Shown: piece after piece, positions 1 to 11,200 of the stretch
How positions within the stretch are numbered: the stretch's first letter is position 1
How the letters are laid out: every line of letters starts with the position of its first letter
Assembly: GCF_004011695.2 (NCBI RefSeq)
Contig: NC_082411.1
Span: 806,001-870,000, forward strand
Source: Ascochyta rabiei
Lineage: Eukaryota; Ascomycota; Dothideomycetes; Pleosporales; Didymellaceae
DNA length: 64,000 bases
Direction: 5' to 3'
The notes under the pieces: model-generated
What the model saw: only the letters and a program-made list of their open reading frames with translations
Told to the model about the DNA's origin: nothing
The model's database searches: none
Position numbers and translations under genes: made by a program

Positions 1-565
1 GCGGGCTCACCCTTTGATTGAAAGGCCTTGCTTATGTAGACCCTGGACTTCCAGTTTTCCAGTCTGCAAGTCAAGATTAACAGCCAGCATCCTCAATTTT
101 CCTCTCATCGCGGAGGGGGGTGGCAAGGTAGTTTTTTGTGCAACGGTGATATGCATGATCTATCTACACTAATCCGAGTCCACACCGTCAGAGTCCTCAC
201 AGCCTGCCTGACATGGCAATAGCACACGTCAGCGGCATCCTACTACCGCTATATACAAGTTACTTCGTTGGTCGCAAACGCCATAGCGCAATAGGGAAAT
301 CCCTGGCAGCAAACAACCAGAGGCGACATATATGTGACTAAGAAAGAAAAGTAAAATAGGATTCAACAGAGGAAAGTTGTCGTGGCCAGACAGGGGAGAT
401 GGGAAACGCCGTAAACTTTCCTTCTGCGCACCCGTGATGTGATGCCAAAAAAAGAAGAGAAATGATGACAATCCGGAACCCAATGTATATGCATAACGCA
501 AACGCTCAAACGCTCGGCAAGACAAGACAAGATAAACTTCAATGATACACCACCAGCTCTTAGCT
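1..565. other. Intergenic, left edge
   Basis: Downstream flank of the minus-strand membrane protein gene that ends at 566. Open frames here are short or run antisense into that gene. I see no supported gene. Confidence 0.6.
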
Positions 566-3002
566 TCACTTGAACATCCACTGGCAATGGCAGGAATCCG
601 ACGGGTCACCACGGCGCTCGACTGACGCCACTGCATCGCGCTTGTTCTGCGCGGTAGCGGTAGTCGCTGCGAAGTATTCGGCCCAACTGGGATCCCGCTC
701 CTGCAGCCACAGTGTGACGATGGGATCGTTGCCGTTTGGCGCGGGCGCAATATCTCCGTTGTCGAGGAGCACCATGCGCTGGCAGTATGGCTGTGGCGAG
801 TCGGACAGACGGCGTTCTTCGATTTTGACAATGCGTGGGTATGGGGGGATGCGTGACGGAGAGGCTGCTGCGTCTGCAGCGGCGTCTCGGCGTACAACAG
901 AAGATGGCGTAGCAATGGCCTCGGCAGCGGCTGTTGAGAATGTCGATGGTGTCCCTGTTGGCGCTGGCGTCGCGGCTGCGAAAGTTGCGGTATCTGAGAC
1001 GGTAGAGCTGGGCGAGTTTGTTGGCCAGATGGTGGGCAATGCAGTGAAGGATGCTGCGGTGGAGTTGTTCTCGGCATAAATGTAACCTTCGATGTAAGTT
1101 TGGTTCCAGTAACAGTACCATGGGTAGTCTCCAGGCTGAACAGTGAATCGTTGACGAGATGGCATGTCATCTGTTGTTTGACGCTTCTTCAAGGCTGAGC
1201 CAGCTGTAAGCTCTTCCTGCCTTAGTACAACAAGCTTGTCATATCTGGCCCAGAAATGATACGCAGGACCATAGCTCTGGTAGTCGAGATCAAGCACAAG
1301 TTGCAAAGGTTCCAGTTCAAGTTGAGGAGTCTGCGCGCCATACTGGATAACGCCGTCCGGAGCTAGAGCACCTCCTCGAAGGGAAGCCATCTGCTGCGTA
1401 TTCCCGTCCGAGTCGAAACCTGTGCTGTTGATGGTAATGCTGATTGGCGCAAAGGTCATCTTGCATGACCACGCCGAGTACTCGTTGGCCTGAACCAGAC
1501 AATCAGGGTTGGCTTCCTGTGGGAAACCAAGTGGAAGAGAGAAGGCACCGGTTGGAAGTGACGAGAATCCTACCGGGGTGGGGATGGGTGTGGCACCAAA
1601 GAGCGAGCCACTTGGACCTGTGACTTGCGGTTGTCTATTCAGGTTAGCACTGCCTAGTGAGCGGATGGCACGAGCAAACTTACGGTTCCTTTTCTGGTTT
1701 GTTAGGACTCTTGTTGTCATTGCTGTTGTGCTTCTTTGCAGCAAAGGTGCCAATGGCCGCTCCAAGAGCAACAGCAGAGATGAGCAAAATCACAAGAACC
1801 AAAACGACAACTCCCATCGGAATCTTTCCCCATAGTCTCTTCTTACGCCAGCTTGTCTTTGTAGACTCTGGATCTGCCTTTTCGTTGTACTTCTCACCGA
1901 CATCACCTGACTCTGTTGCTAGCAGCGATGCTGAGGACGATTCAGATGGTGCAGCCGGAACGGTGCTAGGTGAGAAGGTGGAAGCTAAATTGCCTGTCTG
2001 CGTCTCCGGTCTTTGGGGTGGGAGACGAGCAGGTGCAATGGAAGGCAGCAAGGGTTCGGCGGCGGCGGCAGCGGCGGGTAAGGCAGGCGTCGAGAGGGAT
2101 GCTTCGCTGAGGGGCGACACTGGTGACACGGGTGCATTGAAAGGATCCTCAGAGTCCATGACAGGGTTCTGGGGTGCTGGCAGGATACGCGAAGCGCTCG
2201 CCTCTGCAGCCATGGAGGCTTTTGTGGGACCCTCGTCTGGGTATCTGGAGTAGGGCGGAAGCTGCTCGGTGTGGCCGTCTGGACCAATGATGTCCTGCTC
2301 TTCGCCATCTGGCCCAAGCACTCTGCGGTAGCCGTTGTTCAGGCCTGGGAAGCCTACAGGCACGGCTGTCTGGATCTGAGGTACTGTGGGCCGGGCCGGC
2401 TGCATTGGCTGTACTGGTGTCTCATCGTCCAGGCCGCTCTGCGAGTACATGGCGTATGGATACGCTGGTCGCTGTATCGACATGGGCCGATCCTGCCGTT
2501 CGGTGGAGGCGGTTGCGATGCTGTTGGAGCGGTCCATTGTGTGCTGGGGATACATGCCATACGGGTGGCTGGGGCCCGTCTCGAAGGGGTTCTCAGACAT
2601 GCTGGTGGTAGCGAACGAGGCGGTAGAGCTGACCGAGTCGCGGTGTTGCAGCGGGGACTGGGTCAGAGGGGGCCGGTTGCTCAGCGCTGGGGGGCGGTCG
2701 TCGTGGACCGTGGAATTGCGCAGCTTGGCGGTGCTGTTCCTCGTTGCAGTGCGTCGCAGGTCGTTCACCGGGGCCTTTGATGTCGAGTGCTGGCGCTGTA
2801 GCGTCTCGCTGCGGCCGGGGTCTTGTGGGTGGCCGTCTGGCGAGTCGTCGGCGTTGGCGTTGGCATGTGTCTGGCGGAAGCCCAGGCCGTCCGAGACCAT
2901 GAAATCATCCTCGTCGAAGTCGTCCTCGTACTCGTCGTCGAAGACATCGTGGACGCTCTCGCGCGGGGAGAGCGTGCTGTCGTGGCTGTTGCGGCGCTCC
3001 AT
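566..3002 (-). CDS. Single-pass membrane glycoprotein of unknown function (DUF7820-like)
   Basis: Two exons, 3002-1684 and 1634-566, joined across a 49-bp intron with GTAAGT donor, CTAAC branch site and AATAG acceptor; 795 aa. There is no N-terminal signal peptide. Residues 1 to about 385 are low complexity, Asp/Glu-rich near 22-33 and otherwise Ser/Pro-rich. One hydrophobic helix lies near 393-416, just after a basic stretch (WRKKRLWGK), which predicts a type II membrane protein with its C-terminal ~370 residues outside the cytosol. That part has aromatic residues, paired Cys and N-glycosylation sequons (NST, NQT, NNS). Fungal proteins of this shape are annotated DUF7820; I use the name from memory. 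No biochemical role is known to me. The ATG at 3002 is the first in the open frame. Confidence 0.85.
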
Positions 3003-3192
3003 TGCACGGTGCGGTCCCTGAGGCCGCCAAAGGCCCTGTCTCCCCCTTCAAGCCTCGAGGGCGGCGTCGCGGGCGCGATGACCTCCACGTGATGTGCGAT
3101 GTGCGTCGACTCGGTGCGCGCTCGGAGGCGTGTGTGGGCGGGGTGGGCGAGGTGGGCGAGGTGGGCAGCGATGTCGGGAGCGAGCGGTGGTC

Positions 3193-3219
3193 GTCGAGGG
3201 CGTCGAGGGCGTCGAGGGC
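3193..3219 (+). repeat. 9-bp tandem repeat, 3 units
   Basis: Three exact copies of GTCGAGGGC in a G-rich tract just upstream of the minus-strand gene starting at 3002. The neighbouring 3138-3167 has further GAGGTGGGC-like copies. Confidence 0.85.
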
Positions 3220-3709
3220 GTCGTGGTCGTGATGTTGGGGTGGAGCGGGCGGCTGCTTCTGCGACGGGCGGATGGGCACACGGCGAGTTCCACGCTAAAC
3301 GACTAGGTTGAACTCGCTTCCACCATGCCCGTTTCAGCGTAAACACTGGCTTTCCGCGGCCCAGAAGTCCCGGCAGAAAGCAGAAAGCAGTTCGGCTGAT
3401 GTGGGCCTCCCACCAGCCATCCTCCTCTTCGCAGCGCACGCCATCGGACGCACCCACGCGCCTGCGACTGGTGCTCATGGTGGTGCTCGTGGTCGTCGTT
3501 GTGGTTGATGCACGATGCTTCTGCGATTGAGCACAGACTGCAAAACAGAACCAGGTTGCCCCCTCACATCAGTACCTATCGGGCCACTTTGCTGCACTCG
3601 GGCCTTTGTTAGAATGCGTTCGCTGCCTTGGCCTTGCTCTGCTCCGGTGACGGCCTGAGGCTATGACATCGTCCCCCCAATCTGTAGCGAGTTTTTTTTC
3701 TTGGTCCAC

Positions 3710-3731
3710 ATCTGATAAGATTTTATCAGAT
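3710..3731. promoter_or_regulatory. Palindromic paired GATA sites
   Basis: ATCTGATAA, a 4-bp spacer, then TTATCAGAT: perfect 9-bp inverted arms, each with a TGATAA core. Fungal GATA factors (AreA/NreB/SreA type) bind HGATAR, often as pairs. It lies about 1.4 kb upstream of ERG13 and 0.7 kb upstream of the divergent gene. Function is inferred. Confidence 0.45.
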
Positions 3732-5154
3732 CAGATCCGTGCCTGGCCGAGATGGCTAGCTCACATCCAACCAATCACCTCCACCCCCATGCATGTCCAC
3801 ACACCAAGGTTGAGCATCGTGGACGCTTCCCCTGCGCAGAGAATCGGGCGCGTTGCTGACGTTGCCGGATGCTGCGAGCTGCTATCTATGTCTGGAGGGG
3901 GCAATCTCATCCAGCCACAAGCTGCTAGGCACCCATACTGGGGACAAAGTTGCAGCTGCATTCTGGGGAATTCGAAGTCTAGGAAAGCTACGTGAATGCA
4001 AGGCGTACAGAAGCAGCAGTTGCTCCGACACGTCGGGCCTCCATGCATACGTCTTGTCGAAGTTCATGCGAGCCTTGGCCATGCCGCTCTTCGGTCCTCG
4101 ACTGACAGCTGTAGCTTGCGGGTACGCAAGCCTCCATCTCGGCCTAAAAGATTCGTGGTTGACATCAGAGCTGCGACTGACAGAACACGACGTGCCGTTT
4201 GCCGTTTGCCGTTTGCCGTGGTTCAGTGAAGACGTTAGTTCGACGATATTGCGTACCTCGACGTACGATGAACGTCCTGTGTGAGTTAGCAGTTTATGCT
4301 CAGAACGTATGTGGCTGTGCTATGGTAAAGGAGAGCGGGCGGGAGTATGCACACGTGTAGTAACGCAATGTGCACAAGCCCTACACCCGGCAAAGGGTAG
4401 CGGGGCGGTATTCAGCATTGGTATAAAATGCTCGTGGTTATGCAGACTGAGAGCATGTTGAGCGCGCAACACCTCGATCCTCTCGTCGTGAATCGAAGCG
4501 CTGCGGCTCGTCATGTCATTACGTGGTGCCGCGCATGCCTGGGGGCTGTATTCTGGTCGCGGCAAGCTGCTGACCATGTGGTGTTCACAAGATGGAGTTG
4601 GAGATGAGCCCATTCACTCTCGTGTCCCTGGACGCTAAGAGCGGCAACCCTGCAGGCCAACAGGCCAGGATCGACGCCATAGGCTTGTTCCTGGCACACG
4701 CGAATAGGCTCCCAGAACTACGGCGCCACGCAGCTCCGATTCGCAGATTCGCAGTGGCCAGTCTAAATGCCAACAAAAAGTATTTCGTGCAGCAGACGCA
4801 ACAAGAGGCCGAGTATGGGCGTGGTTCCCAGTAGCCCCGCGAGGTCTGGGGCCCGGGTCGCAGATAGTGGAGTCGACTAAAAAGTACCACATGGCGCGTC
4901 GCCGCGTCAGGCGAGCGCATGAACGGGAAATTGGCGTTGTTGAGACCCAGGTATCTGCACAAAAACAGTTAAAACTCCTCATCCACCCTAGAGGCTTGAG
5001 TTGCCAGCATTGGCCCGCTACCTGACCGCACTTTGCCTTTGTTGCTCGCGCCTACTCCTCCTTTCCCAGTACTTAAACCGGCGGTGAAGACCACCCCTCC
5101 TGTCCCCTAGCAACTTGCCCCCTCCCTCCACCACACCTCACAACAATACTAAAC

Positions 5155-6797
5155 ATGGCTGCCCGTCCTCAGAACATCGGTATCAAGGCCATTGAGCTGT
5201 ACTTCCCCAGCCAGGCAAGTCTCCCACGCTGCGCGCGCATGAGCAGTCTTGCGCCTCGCTGTGCCCCTCCTGTCGACGCCGCTGACTTTTTTCCCTGCAG
5301 TGCGTCGACCAGTCCGAGCTCGAGAAGTTCGATGGCATCGCCGCGGGCAAGTACACCATTGGTCTGGGCCAGACCAAGATGTCTTTCTGCGACGACCGTG
5401 AGGGTGAGTGCTTCCTGGTGCTTCCTGAGCATCTTTTCCTGAGCGTTTCTTGGGCATTCTTCGAGCATACCTTGAGCATTCAGCTCCACACGAGAGCAAC
5501 AGCTAATCTTCGTGCTGCGCAGACATCTACTCGTTCGCCCTGACCACCGTCTCCTCGCTGTTCAAGAAGTACAACATCGACCCCAAGACCATCGGCCGCC
5601 TCGAAGTTGGCACCGAGACGCTCCTCGACAAGTCCAAGTCGGTCAAGTCTGTCCTCATGCAGTTGTTTGAGGAGAGCGGTAACTACAACGTCGAGGGTGT
5701 CGACACAGTGAACGCGTGCTACGGTGGCACCAACGCGCTGTTCAACTCGGTGAACTGGATCGAGTCCTCGGCATGGGACGGCCGTGACGCTGTCGTTGTT
5801 GCTGGCGATATCGCGCTGTACGCAAAGGGCAACGCCCGCCCCACTGGTGGTGCTGGCTGCGTTGCCATGCTCATCGGCCCCGACGCTCCCATTGTTATTG
5901 AGCCCGGCAAGCGTGGCTCCTATGTCAGGCACGTGTACGACTTCTACAAGCCCGACTTGACGAGCGAGTACCCCATCGTCGACGGTCACTTCTCCATCAA
6001 GTGCTACATCGAGGCTGTGGATGCCTGCTACAAGGCCTACAACGAGCGTGAGGCAACACTGAAATCGCAGCAGAACGGCAACGGTGTCAATGGCCACGCT
6101 GAGGAGCAGGAGACTCCTCTCGACCGTTTCGACTACATGGCTTTCCATGCACCTACCTGCAAGCTTGTGTCCAAGTCGTACGCGCGCCTGTTGTACAACG
6201 ACTACCTCAAGAACCCCTCCAATCCAATCTTTGCCGAGGTTCCCGCCGAGGTCAAGGACGTCTCTTACGACGCCTCCATCTCCGACAAAACCGTCGAGAA
6301 GACCTTCATGGCTCTTGCCAAGAAGCGATTTGCTGCTCGTGTGCAGCCTAGCATCCAGGTCCCCACCATGTGCGGAAACATGTACTGCGGCAGCGTCTAC
6401 GCCAGCTTGTGCAGCTTGCTCGCAAACATCGACAGCCAGACTGCCCAGGGCAAGCGCGTCGCTCTCTTCAGTTACGGAAGTGGTCTCGCCTCCTCTTTGT
6501 TCTCTTTCACCATCAAGGGCAGTTACGAGAACATTGCCAAGCAGCTTGATATCCAGAGCCGCTTGGACGCAAGGCGCGTTGTTGCTCCTGAGGCGTACGA
6601 TGCGGTATGCCCTCTTTCAGATCACGGTATTATTGGACACATGACTAACACTTTCTCAGATGTGCGATCTCCGCAAGCAAGCCCACCTTCAGAAGGACTA
6701 CACTCCCAAGGGCGAGACGGATGGTATCCTTCCTGGCACTTACTATCTTACCGGCGTTGACAGCATGTTCCGCCGCACGTACGAGATCAAGCAGTAG
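5155..6797 (+). CDS. ERG13: Hydroxymethylglutaryl-CoA synthase
   Basis: Condenses acetyl-CoA with acetoacetyl-CoA to HMG-CoA, the second step of the mevalonate and ergosterol pathway, in the cytosol. Exons 5155-5214, 5301-5403, 5523-6604 and 6660-6797 give 460 aa, the usual length. The catalytic triad is visible: Glu86 in VGTETL, Cys120 in [11 protein letters not shown], and His263 in [14 protein letters not shown] short hydrophilic insertion ([13 protein letters not shown]) precedes the His segment. Intron 1 (5215-5300) starts with GC instead of GT (CCAG|GCAAGT). The join is fixed by conserved [15 protein letters not shown], which matches the yeast enzyme. Introns 2 and 3 are ordinary GT-AG. 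The ATG is the first in the frame and agrees with the family N-terminus ([12 protein letters not shown]). Confidence 0.97.
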
Positions 6798-7326
6798 ATA
6801 CCCCACAATCTCCCGCCTTTACTTCTTTCTTTGCTGAATTCTGGGCATTTGCAGGAGTCATTTGCATGAATCGGCATAGATAGCATCATTTTTAATAGGC
6901 TTCCAGGACGTAAACCGTTGCGGCACGATAGGGCCGCGCGAGACTAGAAGTGCTTTACGATCGTTACGATGGATGGACGGAATGGACAGGCAGGAAACGA
7001 CATACTTGGTTGTCGAGATTTTCATGACAGTTCAAAAGAGCTTAGCCATTTTAATATACACTTCTTGCGAGGTATTGTGTAGATAACCGAATACGAAAGT
7101 ATTACTACAATAGCTCGATCTTCACATATATCGCGCACATGCTTCGAAACTGCGACATCCGACACAGTGCGCATTAAGTAGACGTTGTGTATCCTCAGGA
7201 TTGTCGCCCCAGAATAAAGAAGTGCTTCGTTTCGCCATCAACTCATAAAACCGCAAAGCTCAGAAGTACTGACCACTATGCTTATATACACCCCGTAACG
7301 CCCTAACAATGTGATGCAATGTACAC
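6798..7326. other. Convergent intergenic region
   Basis: 3' flanks of ERG13 (+) and COX16 (-). An AATAAA motif lies near 7213. No gene seen. Confidence 0.6.
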
Positions 7327-7768
7327 TTAAACAAGGGTACCATCTGGCTCGCCTGGTAGTCGCTTGACACGCCTCTGCTCCCAGTCCTCGAGGTCCTTGG
7401 CTTGTAATCTCTGCGACCTTGTCAGTGAACAAGCTCGAGAACACCGTCTCCCACTTCTGGCCTTCATGGCCGTACGCGTTCAACATCCGCCTGGTGGAGT
7501 CACTCACGTAGTATTCGTCCTTCATGTTGACCTTTCTCCGGTTCTGGCCCAGCCCCATTGCCTCCTCTTGGGTAATTTGCTGGTTCTTGCGATCATATCT
7601 CTCGTAGCGCAGCGCAGTGGCGGGTGTCAGCATGAACGAGCCGGCGACTATTGTTGCAAGGAAAGGGAGGCCGAAGAGTGCGAACGGGTGCTTTTGCAGC
7701 GCTTTGCGGTATTTGGCGGCGATCGAGTTAGGGAGCGTTGCGCGGAATGATCGCGAGGAGAACTGCAT
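7327..7768 (-). CDS. COX16: Cytochrome c oxidase assembly protein COX16
   Basis: Mitochondrial inner-membrane factor needed to assemble complex IV, linked to maturation of the Cox1/Cox2 copper centres. Two exons, 7768-7508 and 7410-7327, across a 97-bp intron (GTGAGT donor); 114 aa, typical for fungi. One transmembrane segment follows HPFALFGLPFLATIVAGSF. The diagnostic run TPATALRYERYDRK comes next, then RRKVNMKDEYY at the exon junction and a C-terminus rich in charged residues (DLEDWEQRRVKRLPGEPDG). Without splicing the frame reads into intron sequence, so the join is well supported. It is divergent from the ATR kinase gene across a 444-bp shared promoter. Confidence 0.95.
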
Positions 7769-7816
7769 CGTGGCGGTGTGCCCTTAGGGGTTGTGGTTGA
7801 GCCTTCGAGGCGAACT

Positions 7817-7850
7817 AGATCGAGCGCGCGAGTAGATCGAGCGCGCGAGT
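7817..7850 (+). repeat. 17-bp direct repeat, 2 copies
   Basis: Two exact adjacent copies of AGATCGAGCGCGCGAGT in the COX16/ATR promoter. Each carries a CGCGCG core of the kind bound by RSC-type factors in yeast; that link is inference. Confidence 0.9.
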
Positions 7851-7852
7851 AG

Positions 7853-7864
7853 ATCTCGCGAGAT
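7853..7864. promoter_or_regulatory. TCTCGCGAGA palindrome
   Basis: ATCTCGCGAGAT is a perfect 12-bp palindrome containing TCTCGCGAGA, a sequence known as a bidirectional promoter element in animals. It sits between two divergent genes. A role in this fungus is not established. Confidence 0.4.
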
Positions 7865-8212
7865 GCAATCGATGGTCTAATGCATGACCCTCCAGGCCGA
7901 GGTGGAGTGGAGGGCGATTAGTGTTCTTGGCAACGTCACGGGAACGCGCGCTTGTCCACAATTTGGCCGACGCGTTTGCCGTCGATCACAGCAGTCATCA
8001 ACACTCAACTTCCTTGCGTCTTCTGCTCCAGATACCCACTGATCAGCCCTAGGCTCGCGACTTTGCAGGAGACTGACTTCTCGGCTGAGGAATCGAAGGA
8101 TAGAGTTCCTTCCACGTCTCATTCACGCCCCAACTCCTTCGATAGCCCCACTTCTTACTTGGACGCTCACACACTTTCGTTCCTTCGACATGACCCAAAG
8201 ATAAACGTCGAA

Positions 8213-11200
8213 ATGGCCCGCAAAGGCGTGGGTCTGGCTCCACCCAGGGCAGCGCCACTTACAACGAATGCTCTTACTAACGGCAACTCGAATGGGCATC
8301 CACCCCCATCAACCATTGCAGCCCAGATTGTGCACAACGCAGCAAATGTCAACTCGAGACAAGACGCAGCCGCAAAAGTCACATTTGGAGAGCTTCTCAA
8401 GGAATTTCTCCAGCATCCGAATACAGATGAACCGGATACTCAACTCATTGCATTTATCTGCGTTGTTGTGGAGGCAGGCCTAGAAGGCTTGTTCAAAGAT
8501 GATCCTTTTGCGCAAGACCAGCAACGAGAACAGGGTATCCGCAGTGTCGCTGCGATAATTTATCTGCTACGTCAGAAGCCGCATTTGCTTCTCAGTGCAA
8601 AGGACAGCGAAGATGATGGAAGCCCTCAACCGCCTGTCATTATTTGGCTATTTCCAAAGCTTCTTGGTCTCTTGACCCACGCAACCCTCGGACCAATTCA
8701 TTGGCATGTTCAAGATTTGCTCAGCTTTTGTCTCAGCGTACTCGCTCAAACATCAGCATATTCACGTCAGGCTGTCGCCACGATGCAACTGTATAAGTCA
8801 TGCGTTGTTTGTAAGCACCCTGTCTGTGCCGGATATGCATGTCACTGATCTACATGAAGACATTCGAGGTGAACTGAAAGCGGCGAACGACCCTGTGTCA
8901 TCACGAAGCACGCCGTTCCTCACAGCGATACCATCCTCAAGCAGTCTTAACGAGTTCTGGCCAGAAAGCAAGCAGTTTGTTGCGGTGCCCCATAGTTTGC
9001 AAAGAACTTTCACTTCGCCAACCGCAGCCATTTATGTTGGCCTAAATCTTCTCATGGCACTGTGCGCCTCGACGCGGCCCAAAACACGAAAGCATACAGG
9101 ATTGGCTCTCTTTGAGCAAATATACCCTTGGATCCTGGATACTTGCGAAGAACTATGGCATTACTTTAGGAGATGGACCGCCGATTCTGAGAAGCGCCCG
9201 CTACACAACGAGATAGTCACGTTATACATGCAGTTGGTGGACACACTTGCAATTCCTAGTTCCGAGCCGAGAAATCGTTTCGCAAGTTCGATCAAGGCTG
9301 CATCAGCTTCTGTCGGTAGTGTGCTTCGTCTGGTCGAGAACCTCGCTACTTCGTCGTTATCAGATGGCAATCAAATCCAGCTTGCGCGTATGCTGACTCG
9401 CCTCTGTCATGTTGCATATGTGGAGACGGAGCAGGGTAGGGTGCTCGATCGGCGACGTCACCCTTCGCACGTACATGATACAGAATTGTTGAAGCAGGCT
9501 GCGGGAAGAATCTGCGAAAATACAGAAGTATTTTCCGGCCTACAGAAGGATTTACAGGTAAACACGACACATAACTATACCCTCTATGCCGCTAACGGAG
9601 GTTAGTTAGCGCTGTGTCTTTGGACATCAAAGGGTACATGGCCTGAGAAAGTCGAGACTCTGCGTGAAGAGCTGTGCTCTGAAGGTGCCGCAAGCTTCAC
9701 GACCGCCCAGCTAGCTGAAGACGCAACAAAATGTGTCCAGGTGTTTCAAAGTATGCACTTAGACGATGAGAGGCCAGCAAAGCGACGCAAAATCTTGCAT
9801 CAGTCGTCGAAAGACGTGAATACGTCTGCTTATCACCAGCTCACGATGTTACTCAACGGCAGTTCACAAGAGTCTCCAATACTGAATCTTTCCAATCTCC
9901 ACAACATCGTCCAGTATGTTTTGTACGCGTCTCTGTTGGAACAATGCTTACATCACTAGGGCAAAGTACTCAGCTCTGCCTGCCAATCCGAAGCAGAATG
10001 AGGCTGTACAAGAACAAATGCTCTCCGCTTTGGGGAAGATTGCTTGCGCAGGCTCGAGATGTCTGGAGATCAACAACAGTGTCTCGGAACACTGGCAGCA
10101 GCTCAATTGCACTCTTTGTGATCTTGGACCGAACATCAAAGATCGGAGTCAGAAAATGTACTGGGATAGGAATGGATGTGGCGAAGATTGGAAAGAAATC
10201 ATTGCCGCACTACTCGCGATGACAAAAGAACCCAAATTTCAGAAGTCGACAAAGCCTCGAGTGCTGATGGCCATTACCATAGGACGCCTGTTCAACCACA
10301 TTTCTGACTCTGACTACTTGAATCTGGACGCGTGTGAATTGGGACAATGGCTCCTTGCGTCCCTGAGCAGATCTTTGAGAGAGCTCAAAATCGCGGCTAC
10401 GTAAGTACGCCATACTCTGCACAATGCTAGACAACTAATGACGAAACAGGCATGCCCTTATGGTTTTTCTGAGAAGCGACATCAATAGCCGCGTATGTCA
10501 GAAGAATCGAACCTCGGTCGTTGAATTCTTCGATGCACTTGCGAAACGCGGAGTGCTCGCTGACCAAGAGACCTTGATTTTAGCATATGGTCAGGTGGCT
10601 CGGTAAGTAGTACAACCTGGGTTGGGTGAACAGGCTGACCTCTCGAAGGGTGTGCGGTGAACTGGAGCTTCCTATCATCTTACATCGCTTAGTCGAATAC
10701 CTTGGCCATCCAAATGCCCTTATATGCGGCATGGCGTATAGAGAGGTGAGAGCCCGTCATTGTGAACCCACACACTCGTGCTAACAGTTTTAGCTTGACG
10801 CTCTAGCCGAGCCTCACGAACCCGAGGCTTTGTTTAGACCGTACTGGAGAATACTTGCTTTCTCTGTTATCAAGGATATCGTCAACAAACCTCAAAAGGC
10901 ACAGCAGCTCGCTGACCTCACGGAGCAAACTGTTCGGCAACTACTTGTGTTGACCCAGGCATATACCTTGCCACATCTGGTATTGACAAAGAGGAGGGAC
11001 GTTGTCGAAAAGATCGCACAGGCTCGCAAGGTCTCGGTAGCAGAAGTACTGACCCAACCACGCAACAACCTCGCGAAGATTCTAGCTTTGTTGCTTTCGC
11101 AGTCAGTACCAGATGTCGAATCTCATGCTATGGAGACACTGGCCGCAATTGAGCCAGCTATACGGGAAGGTAGCAATAACAAGCTCGAAGCCCTGATTGC

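Larger units (their letters stand above)
3003..5154. other. Long divergent intergenic region
   Basis: Shared upstream region of the membrane protein (-) and HMG-CoA synthase (+). It holds G-rich and 9-bp tandem repeats at 3138-3219, a perfect GATA palindrome at 3710-3731 and a (GCCGTTT) tandem near 4194-4217. The last 70 bases before 5155 are pyrimidine-rich, as is common in fungal promoters and 5' UTRs. Open frames here (for example 4585-4962 minus) have no family resemblance and I do not call them genes. Confidence 0.6.
7769..8212. promoter_or_regulatory. Bidirectional promoter COX16 / ATR kinase
   Basis: 444 bp between the divergent start codons at 7768 and 8213. It contains an exact 17-bp tandem duplication (7817-7833 and 7834-7850, CG-rich) followed by a 12-bp perfect palindrome ATCTCGCGAGAT at 7853-7864. 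The frame upstream of 8213 is open back to about 7952 but contains no in-frame ATG. Confidence 0.6.

Noticed and set aside
229..1170. 313-residue open frame on the minus strand over the membrane protein exon 2
   Set aside because: It overlaps a real coding exon in another frame, has no ATG-supported family signature, and reads as low-complexity Pro/Arg/His.
4585..4962. 125-residue minus-strand frame in the long promoter region
   Set aside because: No ATG context or conserved features; overlapping frames of similar size on both strands.
5480..6148. 222-residue antisense frame over ERG13
   Set aside because: Shadow of codon bias in a strongly conserved gene; Val/Leu/Asp-rich with no domain.
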